DNA from: Sphingomonas canadensis
Lineage (GTDB): Bacteria > Pseudomonadota > Alphaproteobacteria > Sphingomonadales > Sphingomonadaceae
Direction: 5' to 3'
DNA: 64,000 nt
Assembly: GCF_026013525.1 (NCBI RefSeq)
Contig: NZ_JAPDRA010000005.1
Coordinates: 124,001-188,000, forward strand
Shown here: positions 46,945 through 57,801 of the stretch, in pieces
Position numbering within the stretch: the first letter of the stretch is position 1
Layout: each line of letters begins with the position of its first letter
Notes under the pieces: model-generated
Database searches by the model: none
Seen by the model: only the letters and a program-made list of their open reading frames with translations
What the model was told of the DNA's origin: nothing
Translations under genes and position numbers: made by a program

Positions 46945-48959
46945 TGCCTAAGCTGAAGGTAGACGGAATCGAAGTGGAGGTGCCCGCGGGCGCCACCGTG
47001 CTCCAGGCGTGCGAGGCGGCGGGGAAGGAAATCCCGCGCTTCTGTTATCACGAGCGCCTGTCGATTGCGGGCAATTGCCGCATGTGCCTGGTCGAGGTGA
47101 AGCCCGGGCCGCCCAAGCCGCAGGCGAGCTGCGCGCTGCCTGCCGCGGACAATCAGGAGGTGTTCACCAGCACCCCGATGGTGAAGTCCGCGCGCGAGGG
47201 CGTGCTGGAATTCCTGCTGATCAACCACCCGCTCGATTGCCCGATCTGCGATCAGGGCGGCGAATGCGACCTGCAGGACGAGACGCTGGCCTATGGCAAG
47301 GGCCATTCGCGCTATTCCGAGAACAAGCGCGCGGTGACCGAGAAATACATGGGCCCCATCGTCAAGACGGTGATGACCCGCTGCATCCACTGCACCCGCT
47401 GCGTCCGCTTCGCCGAGGAAGTGGCCGGCGTGGAGGAGATCGGCGCGATCTATCGCGGCGAGAACATGCAGATCACCAGCTACCTTGAGAAGGCGGTGAC
47501 GAGCGAGCTTTCGGGCAATGTCGTGGACCTGTGCCCGGTCGGCGCGCTCACCGCCAAGCCCTATGCCTTCGAGGCGCGGCCGTGGGAGCTGAAGAAGACG
47601 CTGGCGATCGACGTGACCGACGGCGTGGGCACCAACATCCGCATCGACAGCCGGGGCCGCCAGGTGCTGCGCGTGCTTCCGCGCATCAACGAGGACGTCA
47701 ACGAGGAATGGGCGCACGACAAGACGCGCCACCATGTCGACGGCCTGGTCCGCCGCCGCCTCGATCGCCCGTTCGTGCGCAACAAGCGCGGCAAGCTTGA
47801 GGAAGCGACCTGGGAAGCGGCCTTCGCCGCGATCCGCAAGGTGGACGCGGGCGCGTCCGTCGCCGCGATCGCGGGCGACCTGCTCGATTGCGAGACGATG
47901 TACGCCGCCAAGGCGCTGCTCGCCGCGATGGGATCGTCGCTGATCGAGAGCCGCCAGACGGGCATGGACTATGACGTCACCAACCTGGCGTCGGTGGCGT
48001 TCAACTCGACCATCGCCGGCGTCGAGGAAGCCGATGCGATCCTGCTGGTGGGCACCAACCTGCGCTGGGAGGCGCCGCTGGTGAACACCCGCGTGCGCAA
48101 GGCGATCAAGCGCGGCGCCCGGGTGTTCGCGATCGGGCCGGAGACGGACCTGACCTACAAGGTCGAATGGCTGGGCAACGATCTGGCGCTGCTGGGCAAG
48201 CTGCCCGCGCAGGCGGCCGAGGCGATCGACGCGGCGAAGAAGCCGCTGCTGATCCTCGGCCCCGGCGCGCTGAAGGGCGGCCATGGCGCGGCGCTGGCGC
48301 TCGCCAAGGGCTTCCAGCGTCCGGCGACCGAGAGCGACGCGGCCTGGAATGGCTTCAACGTGCTGCACATCGCCGCGGCCCGCATGGGCGCGCTGATGCT
48401 GGGCTTCGCGCAGAAGGGCGGCATCGCCGATATCGCCGCCGCCAAGCCGAAGCTGGCCTTCTTCCTGGGCGCGGACGAGGTGGATTTCACCGCCTTCACC
48501 GACAGCTTCAAGGTCTATGTCGGCCATCATGGCGATGCGGGCGCGCATGCGGCGGACGTGATCCTGCCGGCTGCGGCCTATTCCGAAAAGCCGGGCACCT
48601 GGGTGAATATCGAGGGCCGGGTGCAGCGCGGTGACCGCGCCGTGTTCCCGCCCGGCGACGCGCGCGAGGACTGGACGATCCTGCGCGCGCTTTCGGAGGT
48701 GCTGGGCCACAAGCTGCAGTTCGACACCCATGACCAGCTCCGCGCCGCGATGGCGGCCGAGGTGCCGGCGCTGGGCCAGGAAGGGCTGGTCCGCTTTGAC
48801 TGGGCGCCGCCCAAGCTCTCCGCCAAGGCGAGCGGGCCGATGAGCTATCCGGTCAAGGACTTCTATCTCACCAACGCCATCTGCCGCGCGTCGCCGACGA
48901 TGCAGCGCTGCTCGGCCGAGCTTGTGCATGGCGAAAGCTACGCGGAGGCCGCGGAATGA
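46944..48959 (+). CDS. nuoG: NADH-quinone oxidoreductase subunit G
   Basis: NuoG, 671 residues, carries several Fe–S clusters of the NADH module. The N-terminal [2Fe-2S] set is in [20 protein letters not shown] and SCALPA. His-Cys [4Fe-4S] ligands lie in [18 protein letters not shown], and the second [4Fe-4S] in [12 protein letters not shown] plus DLCPVG. The molybdopterin-like domain then runs from about residue 215 to the end, shorter than in E. coli. Its stop overlaps nuoH (ATGA). Confidence 0.96.
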   Translation: MPKLKVDGIEVEVPAGATVLQACEAAGKEIPRFCYHERLSIAGNCRMCLVEVKPGPPKPQASCALPAADNQEVFTSTPMVKSAREGVLEFLLINHPLDCPICDQGGECDLQDETLAYGKGHSRYSENKRAVTEKYMGPIVKTVMTRCIHCTRCVRFAEEVAGVEEIGAIYRGENMQITSYLEKAVTSELSGNVVDLCPVGALTAKPYAFEARPWELKKTLAIDVTDGVGTNIRIDSRGRQVLRVLPRINEDVNEEWAHDKTRHHVDGLVRRRLDRPFVRNKRGKLEEATWEAAFAAIRKVDAGASVAAIAGDLLDCETMYAAKALLAAMGSSLIESRQTGMDYDVTNLASVAFNSTIAGVEEADAILLVGTNLRWEAPLVNTRVRKAIKRGARVFAIGPETDLTYKVEWLGNDLALLGKLPAQAAEAIDAAKKPLLILGPGALKGGHGAALALAKGFQRPATESDAAWNGFNVLHIAAARMGALMLGFAQKGGIADIAAAKPKLAFFLGADEVDFTAFTDSFKVYVGHHGDAGAHAADVILPAAAYSEKPGTWVNIEGRVQRGDRAVFPPGDAREDWTILRALSEVLGHKLQFDTHDQLRAAMAAEVPALGQEGLVRFDWAPPKLSAKASGPMSYPVKDFYLTNAICRASPTMQRCSAELVHGESYAEAAE

Positions 48960-50038
48960 GCGCCTATCTGCCCATGACCGATGCGTTCGAATGGTTCGGC
49001 CTGCCCTATGGCTGGGCGTGGTTCCTGGCGACGATCATCGGCATCCTGCTGATCGCGCTGCCGCTGATGCTGGCGGTGGCGATGATCATCTATGTCGACC
49101 GCAAGATCTGGGCGGCCATGGCGCTGCGCCGCGGCCCCAACGTGGTCGGCCCCTGGGGCCTGCTGCAGAGCTTCGCGGACGGGCTGAAGGTCTTCCTTCA
49201 GGAAACCATCATCCCGTCGGCGGCGAACAAGATATTGTTCCTGCTGGCGCCGATCATCACCTTCACGGTGGCGCTGATCGTGTGGGCGGTGGTGCCGTTC
49301 GATGCGGGCGTGGTGCTTTCGGACATCAACGTCGGGCTGCTCTATGTCCTCGCGGCCTCGTCGCTGGGCGTCTATGGCATCATCCTGGCGGGCTGGGCCT
49401 CCAACTCCAAATACCCCTTCTACTCGGCGATCCGCGCCGCGGCGCAGATGGTGAGCTATGAGGTGTCGATCGGCTTCGTGCTGATCGCGGTGGTGCTGTG
49501 GGCGGGCAGCTTCAACCTGTCGGCGATCGTCGAGGCGCAGCGCGGCTATTACGCCGAGTTCCTGGGCGTGGGGATCAACGGCAATTTCATCAATCCGCTG
49601 CTGTTCCCGATGGCGATCGTGTTCTTCATCTCCTCGCTGGCCGAGACGCAGCGCGCGCCGTTCGACCTGACCGAGGCGGAGAGCGAGCTGGTCGCCGGAT
49701 ACCAGACCGAATATTCGTCGATGAGCTTCGCGCTCTACTGGCTGGGCGAGTACGCCAACGTAATCCTGATGTGTACGCTGAACGCGACGCTGTTCTGGGG
49801 CGGCTATCTGCCGCCGATCGATTGGGCGCCGCTCTATTATGTGCCGGGTATCCTGTGGCTGTTCGCGAAGATCCTGTTCTTCTTCTTCTGCTTCAGTTGG
49901 GTGAAGGCCACCGTCCCGCGCTATCGCTACGATCAGCTCATGCGGCTGGGGTGGAAGATATTCCTGCCGCTGTCGCTGTTCTTCGTGTTCCTGGTGAGCG
50001 GCTTCCTGATGTGGCAGCGCGTGGGGCTGCCGGCGTGA
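48956..50038 (+). CDS. nuoH: NADH-quinone oxidoreductase subunit H
   Basis: NuoH, 360 residues, membrane subunit at the quinone entry. Conserved segments are [61 protein letters not shown] and [19 protein letters not shown]. Eight or so helices. Its stop overlaps the ATG of an extra gene before nuoI. Confidence 0.97.
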   Translation: MSAYLPMTDAFEWFGLPYGWAWFLATIIGILLIALPLMLAVAMIIYVDRKIWAAMALRRGPNVVGPWGLLQSFADGLKVFLQETIIPSAANKILFLLAPIITFTVALIVWAVVPFDAGVVLSDINVGLLYVLAASSLGVYGIILAGWASNSKYPFYSAIRAAAQMVSYEVSIGFVLIAVVLWAGSFNLSAIVEAQRGYYAEFLGVGINGNFINPLLFPMAIVFFISSLAETQRAPFDLTEAESELVAGYQTEYSSMSFALYWLGEYANVILMCTLNATLFWGGYLPPIDWAPLYYVPGILWLFAKILFFFFCFSWVKATVPRYRYDQLMRLGWKIFLPLSLFFVFLVSGFLMWQRVGLPA

Positions 50039-50463
50039 TGTTTTTGCTCGGCCTCGCGATAAATTCGGCGGCACAGGTTGCGATGCTTCCGATCGAGGGA
50101 ACGCATACCTCGATTCCGTTTCGTACCTACTTCTGCGGTTTGGGTGCCCCAGAGCGAAAGCGGTTCTATGTGGTTCAGTTCAAGTATCGCGACAACGAGA
50201 ACTACTTCAGAGTTCGTCTTTCCTATGCCCCCGGCACAGAACCCACCGAAGACGCCGATGCATTTTCCGCTCCGATAGAATTGCTCGGTAGCCTGTCGCG
50301 AGATGTTGGGTTGACCTTCATCCTACGGCCCAAGGGGAGGGATGCGGAGATGAGAGTCGACATCGACGCGACAGGTGGTTCTACCGGACGATTGAAGATG
50401 AAGGACGGCACAATCGATCTTCCTTGCGTGCTGGCACCACCCTATCGGGAAGCTGCTAAATGA
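50038..50463 (+). CDS. Lower-GC gene of unknown function between nuoH and nuoI
   Basis: 141-residue protein starting [21 protein letters not shown]. The first 15 residues look like a signal or membrane stub. The rest seems beta-rich ([43 protein letters not shown]), suggesting a jelly-roll or lipocalin-like fold, but no family is recognised. Its DNA is visibly less GC-rich than both neighbours, so it may be a recent insertion. It still overlaps nuoH and nuoI by 1 and 4 nt. Confidence 0.7.
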   Translation: MFLLGLAINSAAQVAMLPIEGTHTSIPFRTYFCGLGAPERKRFYVVQFKYRDNENYFRVRLSYAPGTEPTEDADAFSAPIELLGSLSRDVGLTFILRPKGRDAEMRVDIDATGGSTGRLKMKDGTIDLPCVLAPPYREAAK

Positions 50464-50945
50464 GCCTAGCCCACACCCTTCGCACCTGGACTCTCTGGGA
50501 GTTCGTCAAGGCGCATGCGCTGACCTTGAAGTATTTCTTCAAGCCCAAGGCGACGATCAACTATCCGTTCGAGAAGAACCCCATCTCGCCCCGCTTCCGC
50601 GGCGAGCATGCGCTGCGCCGTTATCCCAACGGCGAGGAGCGCTGCATCGCGTGCAAGCTGTGCGAGGCGATCTGCCCCGCGTTGGCGATCACGATCGAGG
50701 CCGAGCCGCGCGAGGACGGCAGCCGCCGCACCACGCGATACGACATCGATATGACCAAGTGCATCTATTGCGGCCTGTGCCAGGAGGCGTGCCCGGTGGA
50801 TGCGATCGTGGAGGGTCCGAACTTCGAATTCGCCACCGAAACCCGCGAGGAGCTGATCTATCACAAGGCCAAGCTGCTCGAGAACGGCGACCGGTGGGAA
50901 CGCGCCATCGCGGCGAACCTTGCCGCCGATGCGCCGTACCGTTAA
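50460..50945 (+). CDS. nuoI: NADH-quinone oxidoreductase subunit I
   Basis: NuoI, 161 residues, carries two [4Fe-4S] clusters (N6a, N6b). The two ferredoxin motifs are [12 protein letters not shown] and [12 protein letters not shown], the second followed by [20 protein letters not shown]. Length and motifs are standard. Its TAA overlaps the ATG of a short ORF crossing repeat C. Confidence 0.97.
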   Translation: MSLAHTLRTWTLWEFVKAHALTLKYFFKPKATINYPFEKNPISPRFRGEHALRRYPNGEERCIACKLCEAICPALAITIEAEPREDGSRRTTRYDIDMTKCIYCGLCQEACPVDAIVEGPNFEFATETREELIYHKAKLLENGDRWERAIAANLAADAPYR

Positions 50946-51079
50946 TGCGCCGCCAACTCACCCCAACCGCCGTTCGGGCTGAGCCTGTCGAAGCCCGTCC
51001 GTCCTGCCGGCGATCCGCCGCTGGACGGCCCTTCGACAAGCTCGGGGCGAACGGAAAATCTGGAATGTCCGTCCAGTGA
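50945..51079 (+). CDS. Short ORF spanning repeat C between nuoI and nuoJ
   Basis: 44-residue frame, ATG at 50945 sharing a base with the nuoI stop (TAATG), ending TGA at 51077–51079 overlapping the nuoJ GTG (GTGA). It reads through both arms of repeat C ([23 protein letters not shown]). Such peptides recur wherever this repeat is present, so a functional product is doubtful. Confidence 0.35.
   Translation: MRRQLTPTAVRAEPVEARPSCRRSAAGRPFDKLGANGKSGMSVQ
50970..51054 (+). repeat. Sphingomonad intergenic inverted repeat, copy C
   Basis: Left arm CCGTTCGGGCTGAGCCTGTCGAAG (50970–50993) and right arm CTTCGACAAGCTCGGGGCGAACGG (51031–51054) are both 24 nt and nearly perfect inverse complements. This is the best-preserved copy. 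It separates nuoI from nuoJ without breaking the short ORF. Confidence 0.8.
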
Positions 51080-51687
51080 TCCAGGTTCTCGCCTTCTATC
51101 TCTTCGCGGCCGTGGTGATCGCCAGCGCGGCGCTCACCATCCTGTCGCGCAATCCGGTGCATGCCGTGCTGTGGCTGATCATGGCGTTCTTCAACGCCGC
51201 CGGCCTGATGCTGCTGGCGGGCGCGGAGTTCATCGCGATGCTGCTGGTGATCGTCTATGTCGGCGCGGTCGCGGTGCTGTTCCTGTTCGTCGTGATGATG
51301 CTCGACATCGACTTCGCGGAGCTACGCGCGGGCGTGGTGCGCTATGCCGCGGTCGGCGCGGCGCTGGCGGTCGCGCTGGCGGCGGAGATCGTGATCGCGG
51401 TGGGCGCGTGGCAGGCGGGCGGCCTTTCGCTCGGCCGCCGCCTGGCCCCGGTCGACGCGGAGACGCCGAATATCGAGGCGATCGGCAAGCTGCTCTACTC
51501 GCGCTACCTGCTGGCGTTCGAGGCGGCGGGGCTGGTGCTGCTGGTCGCGATGATCGGCGCGATCGTGCTGACGCACCGCCAGCGCGGCGACGTGCATCGC
51601 CAGAAGGTCGGCCGCCAGGTCCGCCGCCGCGCGAAGGACGCCGTGCGCAAGACCAATCCAACCGTTGGGCAGGGGGTGGAGCTGTGA
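51076..51687 (+). CDS. nuoJ: NADH-quinone oxidoreductase subunit J
   Basis: NuoJ, 203 residues, membrane subunit with five helices. The family signature [22 protein letters not shown] and [25 protein letters not shown] are present. A basic C-terminal tail ([15 protein letters not shown]) is longer than in E. coli. The GTG at 51076 overlaps the short-ORF stop. Its TGA overlaps the nuoK GTG. Confidence 0.94.
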   Translation: MIQVLAFYLFAAVVIASAALTILSRNPVHAVLWLIMAFFNAAGLMLLAGAEFIAMLLVIVYVGAVAVLFLFVVMMLDIDFAELRAGVVRYAAVGAALAVALAAEIVIAVGAWQAGGLSLGRRLAPVDAETPNIEAIGKLLYSRYLLAFEAAGLVLLVAMIGAIVLTHRQRGDVHRQKVGRQVRRRAKDAVRKTNPTVGQGVEL

Positions 51688-51989
51688 TCGGGATCACCCA
51701 TTATCTGGTCGTTTCGGCGATCCTGTTCACGCTGGGGGTGCTGGGCATCTTCATGAACCGGAAGAACCTGATCGTCATCCTGATGGCGATCGAGCTGATC
51801 CTGCTCTCCGTGAACCTCAACCTCGTCGCCTTTTCCCAGGCGCTGGGTGACCTAGTGGGCCAGGTGTTCGCGATGTTCGTGCTGACGGTCGCCGCCGGCG
51901 AGGCCGCGATCGGGCTCGCCATCCTGGTCATCTATTTCCGCGGCCGCGGCACCATCGCGGTCGACGACGTCAATCGGATGAAGGGATGA
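51684..51989 (+). CDS. nuoK: NADH-quinone oxidoreductase subunit K
   Basis: NuoK, 101 residues, three-helix proton-pumping subunit. [28 protein letters not shown] contains the essential Glu; [21 protein letters not shown] holds the second. GTG start overlapping the nuoJ stop; stop overlaps the nuoL start. Confidence 0.96.
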   Translation: MIGITHYLVVSAILFTLGVLGIFMNRKNLIVILMAIELILLSVNLNLVAFSQALGDLVGQVFAMFVLTVAAGEAAIGLAILVIYFRGRGTIAVDDVNRMKG

Positions 51990-54064
51990 GCGCGCTTCAT
52001 TTCATCGTATTCCTGCCGCTCGCCGCGGCAGCGATCGCCGGGCTTTCGAACAAGATGTTCGGCAGCACGCTCCCCAAGCTCGTCACCACGGGCGCGCTGT
52101 TCGTCGCCTGCGGGCTGAGCTGGCCGATCTTCATCGCCTATCTCAGCGGCGCTGCGCACGAGCAGGTGGTGCCTGTGTTCACCTGGATCACCAGCGGCGA
52201 CATGCACGTCGAATGGGCGCTCAGGGTCGACAGCCTGACCGCGGTGATGCTGGTGGTGGTCACCAGCGTCTCGGCGCTCGTCCACCTCTATAGCTGGAGC
52301 TATATGAGCGAGGACCCGGATCAGCCGCGCTTCTTCGCCTATCTCTCGCTGTTCACCTTCGCGATGCTGATGCTGGTGACGGCGGACAACCTGGTCCAGA
52401 TGTTCTTCGGCTGGGAAGGCGTGGGCCTGGCATCGTACCTGCTGATCGGCTTCTGGTTCCGCAAGCCAAGCGCCAATGCCGCCGCGATCAAGGCGTTCGT
52501 GGTCAACCGCGTCGGCGATCTGGGCTTCATGCTGGGCATCTTCGGCACGTTCCTGGTGTTCGGCACGGTCTCGATCCCCGCGATCCTGGATGCCGCGCCG
52601 GGCATGGCGGGCAGCACGATCGGCTTCCTGGGCATGCGCCTGGATACGATGACGGTGCTGTGCCTGCTGCTGTTCGTCGGCGCGATGGGCAAGTCCGCGC
52701 AGCTCGGCCTGCACACCTGGCTGCCGGACGCGATGGAAGGCCCGACGCCGGTTTCCGCGCTGATCCACGCCGCGACGATGGTGACCGCGGGCGTCTTCAT
52801 GGTCTGCCGCCTGTCGCCGATGTTCGAGACGAGCCAGGTGGCGATGAACGTGATCACCTTCGTCGGCGCCGCGACCTGCCTGTTCGCCGCGACGGTGGGC
52901 ACGACCCAGACCGACATCAAGCGCGTGATCGCCTATTCGACCTGCTCGCAGCTCGGCTACATGTTCTTCGCGGCGGGCGTCGGCGCCTATGGCGCGGCGA
53001 TGTTCCACCTGTTCACGCACGCCTTCTTCAAGGCGCTGCTGTTCCTGGGCGCGGGCAGCGTGATCCACGCGATGCACCATGAGCAGGACATGCGCTATTA
53101 CGGCGGCCTGCGTAAGCACATCCCGGTCACCTTCTGGACCATGTTCGCGGGCACGCTGGCGATCACCGGGGTAGGCATCCCGGGGCTGATCCACGGCATC
53201 CCGGCGATCGGCTTCGCGGGCTTCCATTCGAAGGACGCGATCATCGAGGCCGCCTGGGCTGCGGGCTATCCCAGCGCCTTCTGGGTCGGCGTGGGCGTGG
53301 CGCTGCTCACCAGCTTCTATTCGTGGCGGCTGGTGTTCCTGACCTTCTACGGCAAGCCGCGCTGGACCCAGTCCGAGCATATCCAGCACGCCATCCACGA
53401 CGCGCACGGCCATGATGCGCACGGGCATGACGATCATGCGCATGACGGCCACGGCGCGCACGGCCATGACGCCCATCATGGCGAGGAGGCCGACGGCACC
53501 GGCGGATATCATCCGCACGAGAGCCCCTGGCCGATGCTGGTGCCGCTGCTGCTGCTGACCATCGGCGCGATCGCGGCCGGCTATCTCTTCCACGGCTATT
53601 TCATCGAGGCCGAGGAAGGCGCGCATTTCTGGCAGGGCATCATCGCGTTCGACGCGCACCTGATGCACGCGATGCATGAGGTGCCGACCTGGGTGAAGCT
53701 TTCGGCCAGCGCGGCGATGGTCAGCGGCCTGGCGATCGCCTGGCTCGCCTACATCCGCTACCCCGCGTTCCCGGCGGCCTTCGCGAGCAGCTTCTCGGTG
53801 CTCTACCGGTTCCTGCTCAACAAATGGTACTTCGACGAGCTGTACAACGTGCTGTTCGTCCGCCCGGCCTTCTGGATCGGAAGGCTGCTGTGGAAGGGCG
53901 GTGACGAGGGCACGATCGACCGCTTCGGGCCGAACGGCTCGGCGGCGGCGGTCAAGTTCGGCAGCGCGCTCGCGGTCCGCCTCCAGTCCGGATATGTCTA
54001 CGTCTATGCATTCATCATGCTGATCGGCCTCACCGCAGCGCTTACCTGGGCGATCCTGCTATGA
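51986..54064 (+). CDS. nuoL: NADH-quinone oxidoreductase subunit L
   Basis: NuoL, 692 residues, the distal antiporter-like pump subunit. Seen are [49 protein letters not shown] and [19 protein letters not shown], with the lateral helix near the C-terminus. An unusual loop at residues about 468–498 has 13 His in 31 residues alternating with Asp and Gly ([16 protein letters not shown]). Otherwise it is standard. Confidence 0.96.
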   Translation: MSALHFIVFLPLAAAAIAGLSNKMFGSTLPKLVTTGALFVACGLSWPIFIAYLSGAAHEQVVPVFTWITSGDMHVEWALRVDSLTAVMLVVVTSVSALVHLYSWSYMSEDPDQPRFFAYLSLFTFAMLMLVTADNLVQMFFGWEGVGLASYLLIGFWFRKPSANAAAIKAFVVNRVGDLGFMLGIFGTFLVFGTVSIPAILDAAPGMAGSTIGFLGMRLDTMTVLCLLLFVGAMGKSAQLGLHTWLPDAMEGPTPVSALIHAATMVTAGVFMVCRLSPMFETSQVAMNVITFVGAATCLFAATVGTTQTDIKRVIAYSTCSQLGYMFFAAGVGAYGAAMFHLFTHAFFKALLFLGAGSVIHAMHHEQDMRYYGGLRKHIPVTFWTMFAGTLAITGVGIPGLIHGIPAIGFAGFHSKDAIIEAAWAAGYPSAFWVGVGVALLTSFYSWRLVFLTFYGKPRWTQSEHIQHAIHDAHGHDAHGHDDHAHDGHGAHGHDAHHGEEADGTGGYHPHESPWPMLVPLLLLTIGAIAAGYLFHGYFIEAEEGAHFWQGIIAFDAHLMHAMHEVPTWVKLSASAAMVSGLAIAWLAYIRYPAFPAAFASSFSVLYRFLLNKWYFDELYNVLFVRPAFWIGRLLWKGGDEGTIDRFGPNGSAAAVKFGSALAVRLQSGYVYVYAFIMLIGLTAALTWAILL

Positions 54065-55644
54065 TCGACGGTCTCCCGATCCTTTCGATCATGCTCGCGG
54101 TGCCGGCCGCCGCGGCGGTCGCGTGCATCTTCGCCGGGGCAGCGGGCGCGCGATGGATCGCGCTGCTCGCGACGCTGGTCGATCTGGTGCTGGGCGGCAT
54201 GCTCTGGGCCAGCTTCGACATGGGGCCGCATGCGGCGCAGTGGCAGTTCGTGGAATATCAGCCGCTGTTCGGCCGCTTCGCCTGGGCGATGGGGATCGAC
54301 GGCTTCGCGCTGATGCTGATCCTGCTCAGCGTGTTCCTGATGCCGATCTGCATCCTGGCGAGCTGGAAGGCGATTGAGAAGCGCGTGCCGGAATATATGG
54401 CCGCGTTCCTGGTCACCGAGATCCTGATGATCGGCACCTTCGCCGCGCAGGACCTGTTCCTGTTCTACATCTTCTTCGAAGCCGGCCTGATCCCGATGTA
54501 CCTGATCATCGGCATCTGGGGCGGGGTGAACCGGATCTACGCCAGCTACAAATTCTTCCTCTACACGCTGCTCGGATCGGTGCTGATGCTGATCGCGATG
54601 CTCTATATGAGCGCGACCGCGGGCACGACCGACATCCCCACGCTGATGGCTTATGACTTCCCGGCCGGGGTTCAGACGTGGCTGTGGCTGGCGTTCTTCG
54701 CTAGCTTCGCGGTGAAGATGCCGATGTGGCCGGTCCACACCTGGCTTCCCGACGCGCACGTGCAGGCGCCGACCGCGGGTTCGGTGATCCTGGCGGGCGT
54801 GCTGCTGAAGCTGGGCGGATACGGCTTCCTGCGCTTCTCGCTGCCGATGTTCCCGGAAGCTTCGGCCGAGTGGATGTGGCTGGTCTTCGCGCTCTCCGCC
54901 GTGGCGGTGGTCTACACCAGCCTCGTCGCGCTGGTGCAGAGCGACATGAAGAAGCTGATCGCCTATTCCTCGGTCGCGCACATGGCGATCGTCACCTTCG
55001 GCCTGTTCGCGTTCAACGCGCAGGGCATCGAGGGCGCGATGATGGTGATGCTGGGCCATGGCCTGGTATCGGGCGCGCTGTTCCTGTGCGTCGGCGTGAT
55101 CTACGATCGCCTGCACACGCGCGAGATCGATCGGTACGGCGGACTGGCGATCAACATGCCGAAATATGCCGTGCTGTTCATGCTGTTCACCATGGCCTCG
55201 GTCGGCCTGCCGGGCACCAGCAACTTCATCGGCGAATTCCTGGCGCTGGCCGGCATCTATCAGGTCTCGACCTGGTTCGCGCTGATCGCGACGACCGGCA
55301 TCATCCTGGGCGCGGCCTATATGCTCTATCTCTATCGCCGCGTCGTGTTCGGCGATCTGACCAAGGAAGACGTGAAGGCGATGCCCGACCTGGATGGGCG
55401 CGAGCTGGTCTCGCTCGGCGCCATCGCCGCGGTGGTGCTGTGGATGGGCGTCTATCCCGAGAGCTTCCTGAAGCCGATGCGGCCCGACGTCACCCGCCTG
55501 ATCGAGCGGATCGAGCGTGCCAAGCCGGCCGGCGATTCGCAGCCGACGCCGGGCAATCCGGAAGCGGCCAAGGCCGCGCATGGCGGTGAGGAGCATGGCA
55601 GCGGCCATGCCGCGCCTGCCGAAAGCCATGGGGAGGCGCACTGA
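54061..55644 (+). CDS. nuoM: NADH-quinone oxidoreductase subunit M
   Basis: NuoM, 527 residues, antiporter-like subunit. Key segments: [18 protein letters not shown] (Glu in helix 5), [31 protein letters not shown], and [22 protein letters not shown]-terminal tail ([21 protein letters not shown]) is again His-rich, mirroring the NuoL loop. Its stop shares a base with the nuoN ATG. Confidence 0.96.
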   Translation: MIDGLPILSIMLAVPAAAAVACIFAGAAGARWIALLATLVDLVLGGMLWASFDMGPHAAQWQFVEYQPLFGRFAWAMGIDGFALMLILLSVFLMPICILASWKAIEKRVPEYMAAFLVTEILMIGTFAAQDLFLFYIFFEAGLIPMYLIIGIWGGVNRIYASYKFFLYTLLGSVLMLIAMLYMSATAGTTDIPTLMAYDFPAGVQTWLWLAFFASFAVKMPMWPVHTWLPDAHVQAPTAGSVILAGVLLKLGGYGFLRFSLPMFPEASAEWMWLVFALSAVAVVYTSLVALVQSDMKKLIAYSSVAHMAIVTFGLFAFNAQGIEGAMMVMLGHGLVSGALFLCVGVIYDRLHTREIDRYGGLAINMPKYAVLFMLFTMASVGLPGTSNFIGEFLALAGIYQVSTWFALIATTGIILGAAYMLYLYRRVVFGDLTKEDVKAMPDLDGRELVSLGAIAAVVLWMGVYPESFLKPMRPDVTRLIERIERAKPAGDSQPTPGNPEAAKAAHGGEEHGSGHAAPAESHGEAH

Positions 55645-57086
55645 TGGACTATAATGCGCAGCTCCTGATGTCGCTTCCCGAGCTGGTACTCGGCGCGGGC
55701 GGCATCCTGCTCATGCTGGTCGCCGCCTGGGGCGGCCAGGCATCGACGCGGGCGGTGAGCCTTGCCGCGGTGGCGGTGCTGATCGGCGCGGGCATCGCGC
55801 TGGGCGGCCCGGCCTCTTCGGGCGGCGAGGCGTTCGACGGCCTGTATCGCGCGGATATGTTCGCGGCCTTCGCCAAGGCGCTGGTCTATGTGGCGGCAGG
55901 CGTTTCGATCCTGATCGCGCCGGGATTCTTCCAGCGCACCTCGGGCGACGATCTGCGGCCGGAATATCCGGTGCTGATCCTCTTCTCCGCCGCCGGCATG
56001 GGCCTGATGGTCTCCGCGGGCGACCTGATCACACTCTATGTCGGCCTGGAGCTGCAGAGTTTGGCCGCCTATGTGCTGGCCAGCTTCATGCGCCGCGACG
56101 CGCGTTCGGCCGAGGCGGGCCTTAAGTATTTCGTGCTCGGCGCGCTGGCGAGCGGCATCCTGCTCTACGGCATCTCGCTGGTCTATGGCTTCAGCGGCAC
56201 GACGCTCTACGCGGGCATCGCCGATGCCTATGCGCAGGGAAGCTCGACCGGCCTGCTGTTCGGCCTGGTCTTCGTCTTCGCGGGCCTGGCCTTCAAGATC
56301 AGCGCGGTTCCCTTCCATATGTGGACGCCCGACGTCTACGAGGGCGCGCCGACCCCGGTGACCGCCTTTTTCGCCAGCGCCCCCAAGGTGGCGGCGATGG
56401 CGATGGCGGTGCGCGTGGCGATGGAGGCGATGGGCCCGGCGGTGGAGCAGTGGCGCCAGATCGTGGTGTTCGCGGCGCTCGCTTCGATCATCCTCGGTTC
56501 GGTCGCCGCGATCGGCCAGAGCAATATCAAGCGGCTGCTCGCCTATTCCTCGATCGCCAACGTCGGCTTCGCGCTGATCGGCCTGGTGGCGGGCAGCGAG
56601 GCGGGCGTGGCATCGGTGCTGTTCTACATGGCGGTCTATATCGTCATGACGCTGGGCAGCTTCCTGATCGTGCTCCAGATGCGCGGCGCGGACGGGCAGC
56701 AGGTGGAGACGATCGACAGCCTGGCGGGCATGTCGCGCACGCGGCCCGGCCTGGCGCTGGCGCTGGCGGTGTTCATGTTCAGCCTGGCCGGGGTTCCGCC
56801 GTTCCTGGGCTTCTTCGCCAAGTTCGCGGTGTTCGACGCGGCCGTCGGGGCCAAGCTGTACCTGCTGGCGGCGGTGGGCATCGCGGCATCGGTGATCGGT
56901 GCCTATTATTATCTGCGCGTCGTGAAGACGATGTACTTCGATGAGCCTGCGCCGGCGTTCGAGGGCAGGGCCGGGCTGGTCGAGGGCTCGCTGATCTTCG
57001 CGAGCGCGGTGGTGATCTCGTTCGGCATGCTGCTGCTTCCGTGGCTGTCGGGCTGGACCACGGCCGCGGCGCATTCGCTGTTCTGA
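55644..57086 (+). CDS. nuoN: NADH-quinone oxidoreductase subunit N
   Basis: NuoN, 480 residues, third antiporter-like subunit. Motifs are LYVGLELQSLAAYVLASFMRRD, AVPFHMWTPDVYEGAPTPVTAFFASAPKV and KRLLAYSSIANVGFALIGLV. It ends the nuo set. The next gene (birA) has no clear ATG or GTG after its stop, see that entry. Confidence 0.96.
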   Translation: MDYNAQLLMSLPELVLGAGGILLMLVAAWGGQASTRAVSLAAVAVLIGAGIALGGPASSGGEAFDGLYRADMFAAFAKALVYVAAGVSILIAPGFFQRTSGDDLRPEYPVLILFSAAGMGLMVSAGDLITLYVGLELQSLAAYVLASFMRRDARSAEAGLKYFVLGALASGILLYGISLVYGFSGTTLYAGIADAYAQGSSTGLLFGLVFVFAGLAFKISAVPFHMWTPDVYEGAPTPVTAFFASAPKVAAMAMAVRVAMEAMGPAVEQWRQIVVFAALASIILGSVAAIGQSNIKRLLAYSSIANVGFALIGLVAGSEAGVASVLFYMAVYIVMTLGSFLIVLQMRGADGQQVETIDSLAGMSRTRPGLALALAVFMFSLAGVPPFLGFFAKFAVFDAAVGAKLYLLAAVGIAASVIGAYYYLRVVKTMYFDEPAPAFEGRAGLVEGSLIFASAVVISFGMLLLPWLSGWTTAAAHSLF

Positions 57087-57790
57087 CCGCGCTGATCCGC
57101 ACGCTTCCCGAAACCGGCTCGACCAACGCCGATCTGATCGCGCTCGCCGCATCGGGCGCGGAAGAGGGGCTGTGGCTGCGCGCCGATCGCCAGACGGCGG
57201 GCAAGGGGCGGCAGGGCAGGGCGTGGCAATCGCCGCCCGGCAACCTCTACGCCAGCACGATCGTCCGCCTGCGCCCCGCCGATCCGCCCGCGGCCACGCT
57301 GGCGCTGGCCGCCGCGGTGGCGCTGGAGGAGGCGGTTGCGGCCTTCCTGCCGGGGCTGGTGCAGCTCAAATGGCCCAATGACCTGCTGATCGGCGGCGCC
57401 AAGCTCTCCGGCATCCTGCTCGAACGCGCGGGTGACGCGGTGGTGATCGGTTTCGGCGTTAACCTGGCGCATCATCCGGAGGATCTGGACCGCACCGCCA
57501 CCAGCCTGGCCGCACACGGCGCCGCACCCGATCCCCAGGCCTTTGCCGAGACGCTGGCGGATGCCATGGCTCGCTGGATCGCGCGCTGGCGGGGCGAGGG
57601 GCTGGGGCCGGTGCGCGAGCGCTGGCTGGCCCGCGCGCACCCGCCCGGCACCGCGCTCACCGCGCGGCAAGCCGACGGAACCGTGCTCGACGGGCTGTTC
57701 GCGGGCCTCGATCGCGATGGTGCGCTGATCCTGCGCTTGGCCGACGGCACCAGCCGTGTCATTCACGCGGCCGACGTGTTCCTGCTCTGA
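57041..57790 (+). CDS. birA: Biotin–[acetyl-CoA carboxylase] ligase
   Basis: Biotin protein ligase, about 235–249 residues, without an N-terminal DNA-binding domain, so it should not repress bio genes. Seen are [47 protein letters not shown] (biotinyl-AMP loop), [20 protein letters not shown] and [12 protein letters not shown]. The start is uncertain: GTG 57041 lies 46 nt inside nuoN; a CTG at 57083 would overlap the nuoN stop as CTGA and match the family N-terminus better. No ATG, GTG or TTG lies after 57083 in frame. Confidence 0.88.
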   Translation: MAVGLDHGRGAFAVLTALIRTLPETGSTNADLIALAASGAEEGLWLRADRQTAGKGRQGRAWQSPPGNLYASTIVRLRPADPPAATLALAAAVALEEAVAAFLPGLVQLKWPNDLLIGGAKLSGILLERAGDAVVIGFGVNLAHHPEDLDRTATSLAAHGAAPDPQAFAETLADAMARWIARWRGEGLGPVRERWLARAHPPGTALTARQADGTVLDGLFAGLDRDGALILRLADGTSRVIHAADVFLL

Positions 57791-57801
57791 AGGACAATCC
57801 G

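Noticed and set aside
54004..55641. Long minus-strand open frames opposite nuoM, nuoN, tkt and gap
   Set aside because: All are rich in His, Arg, Gln and Asp with no domain motifs, as expected of antisense frames to hydrophobic or GC-rich genes.
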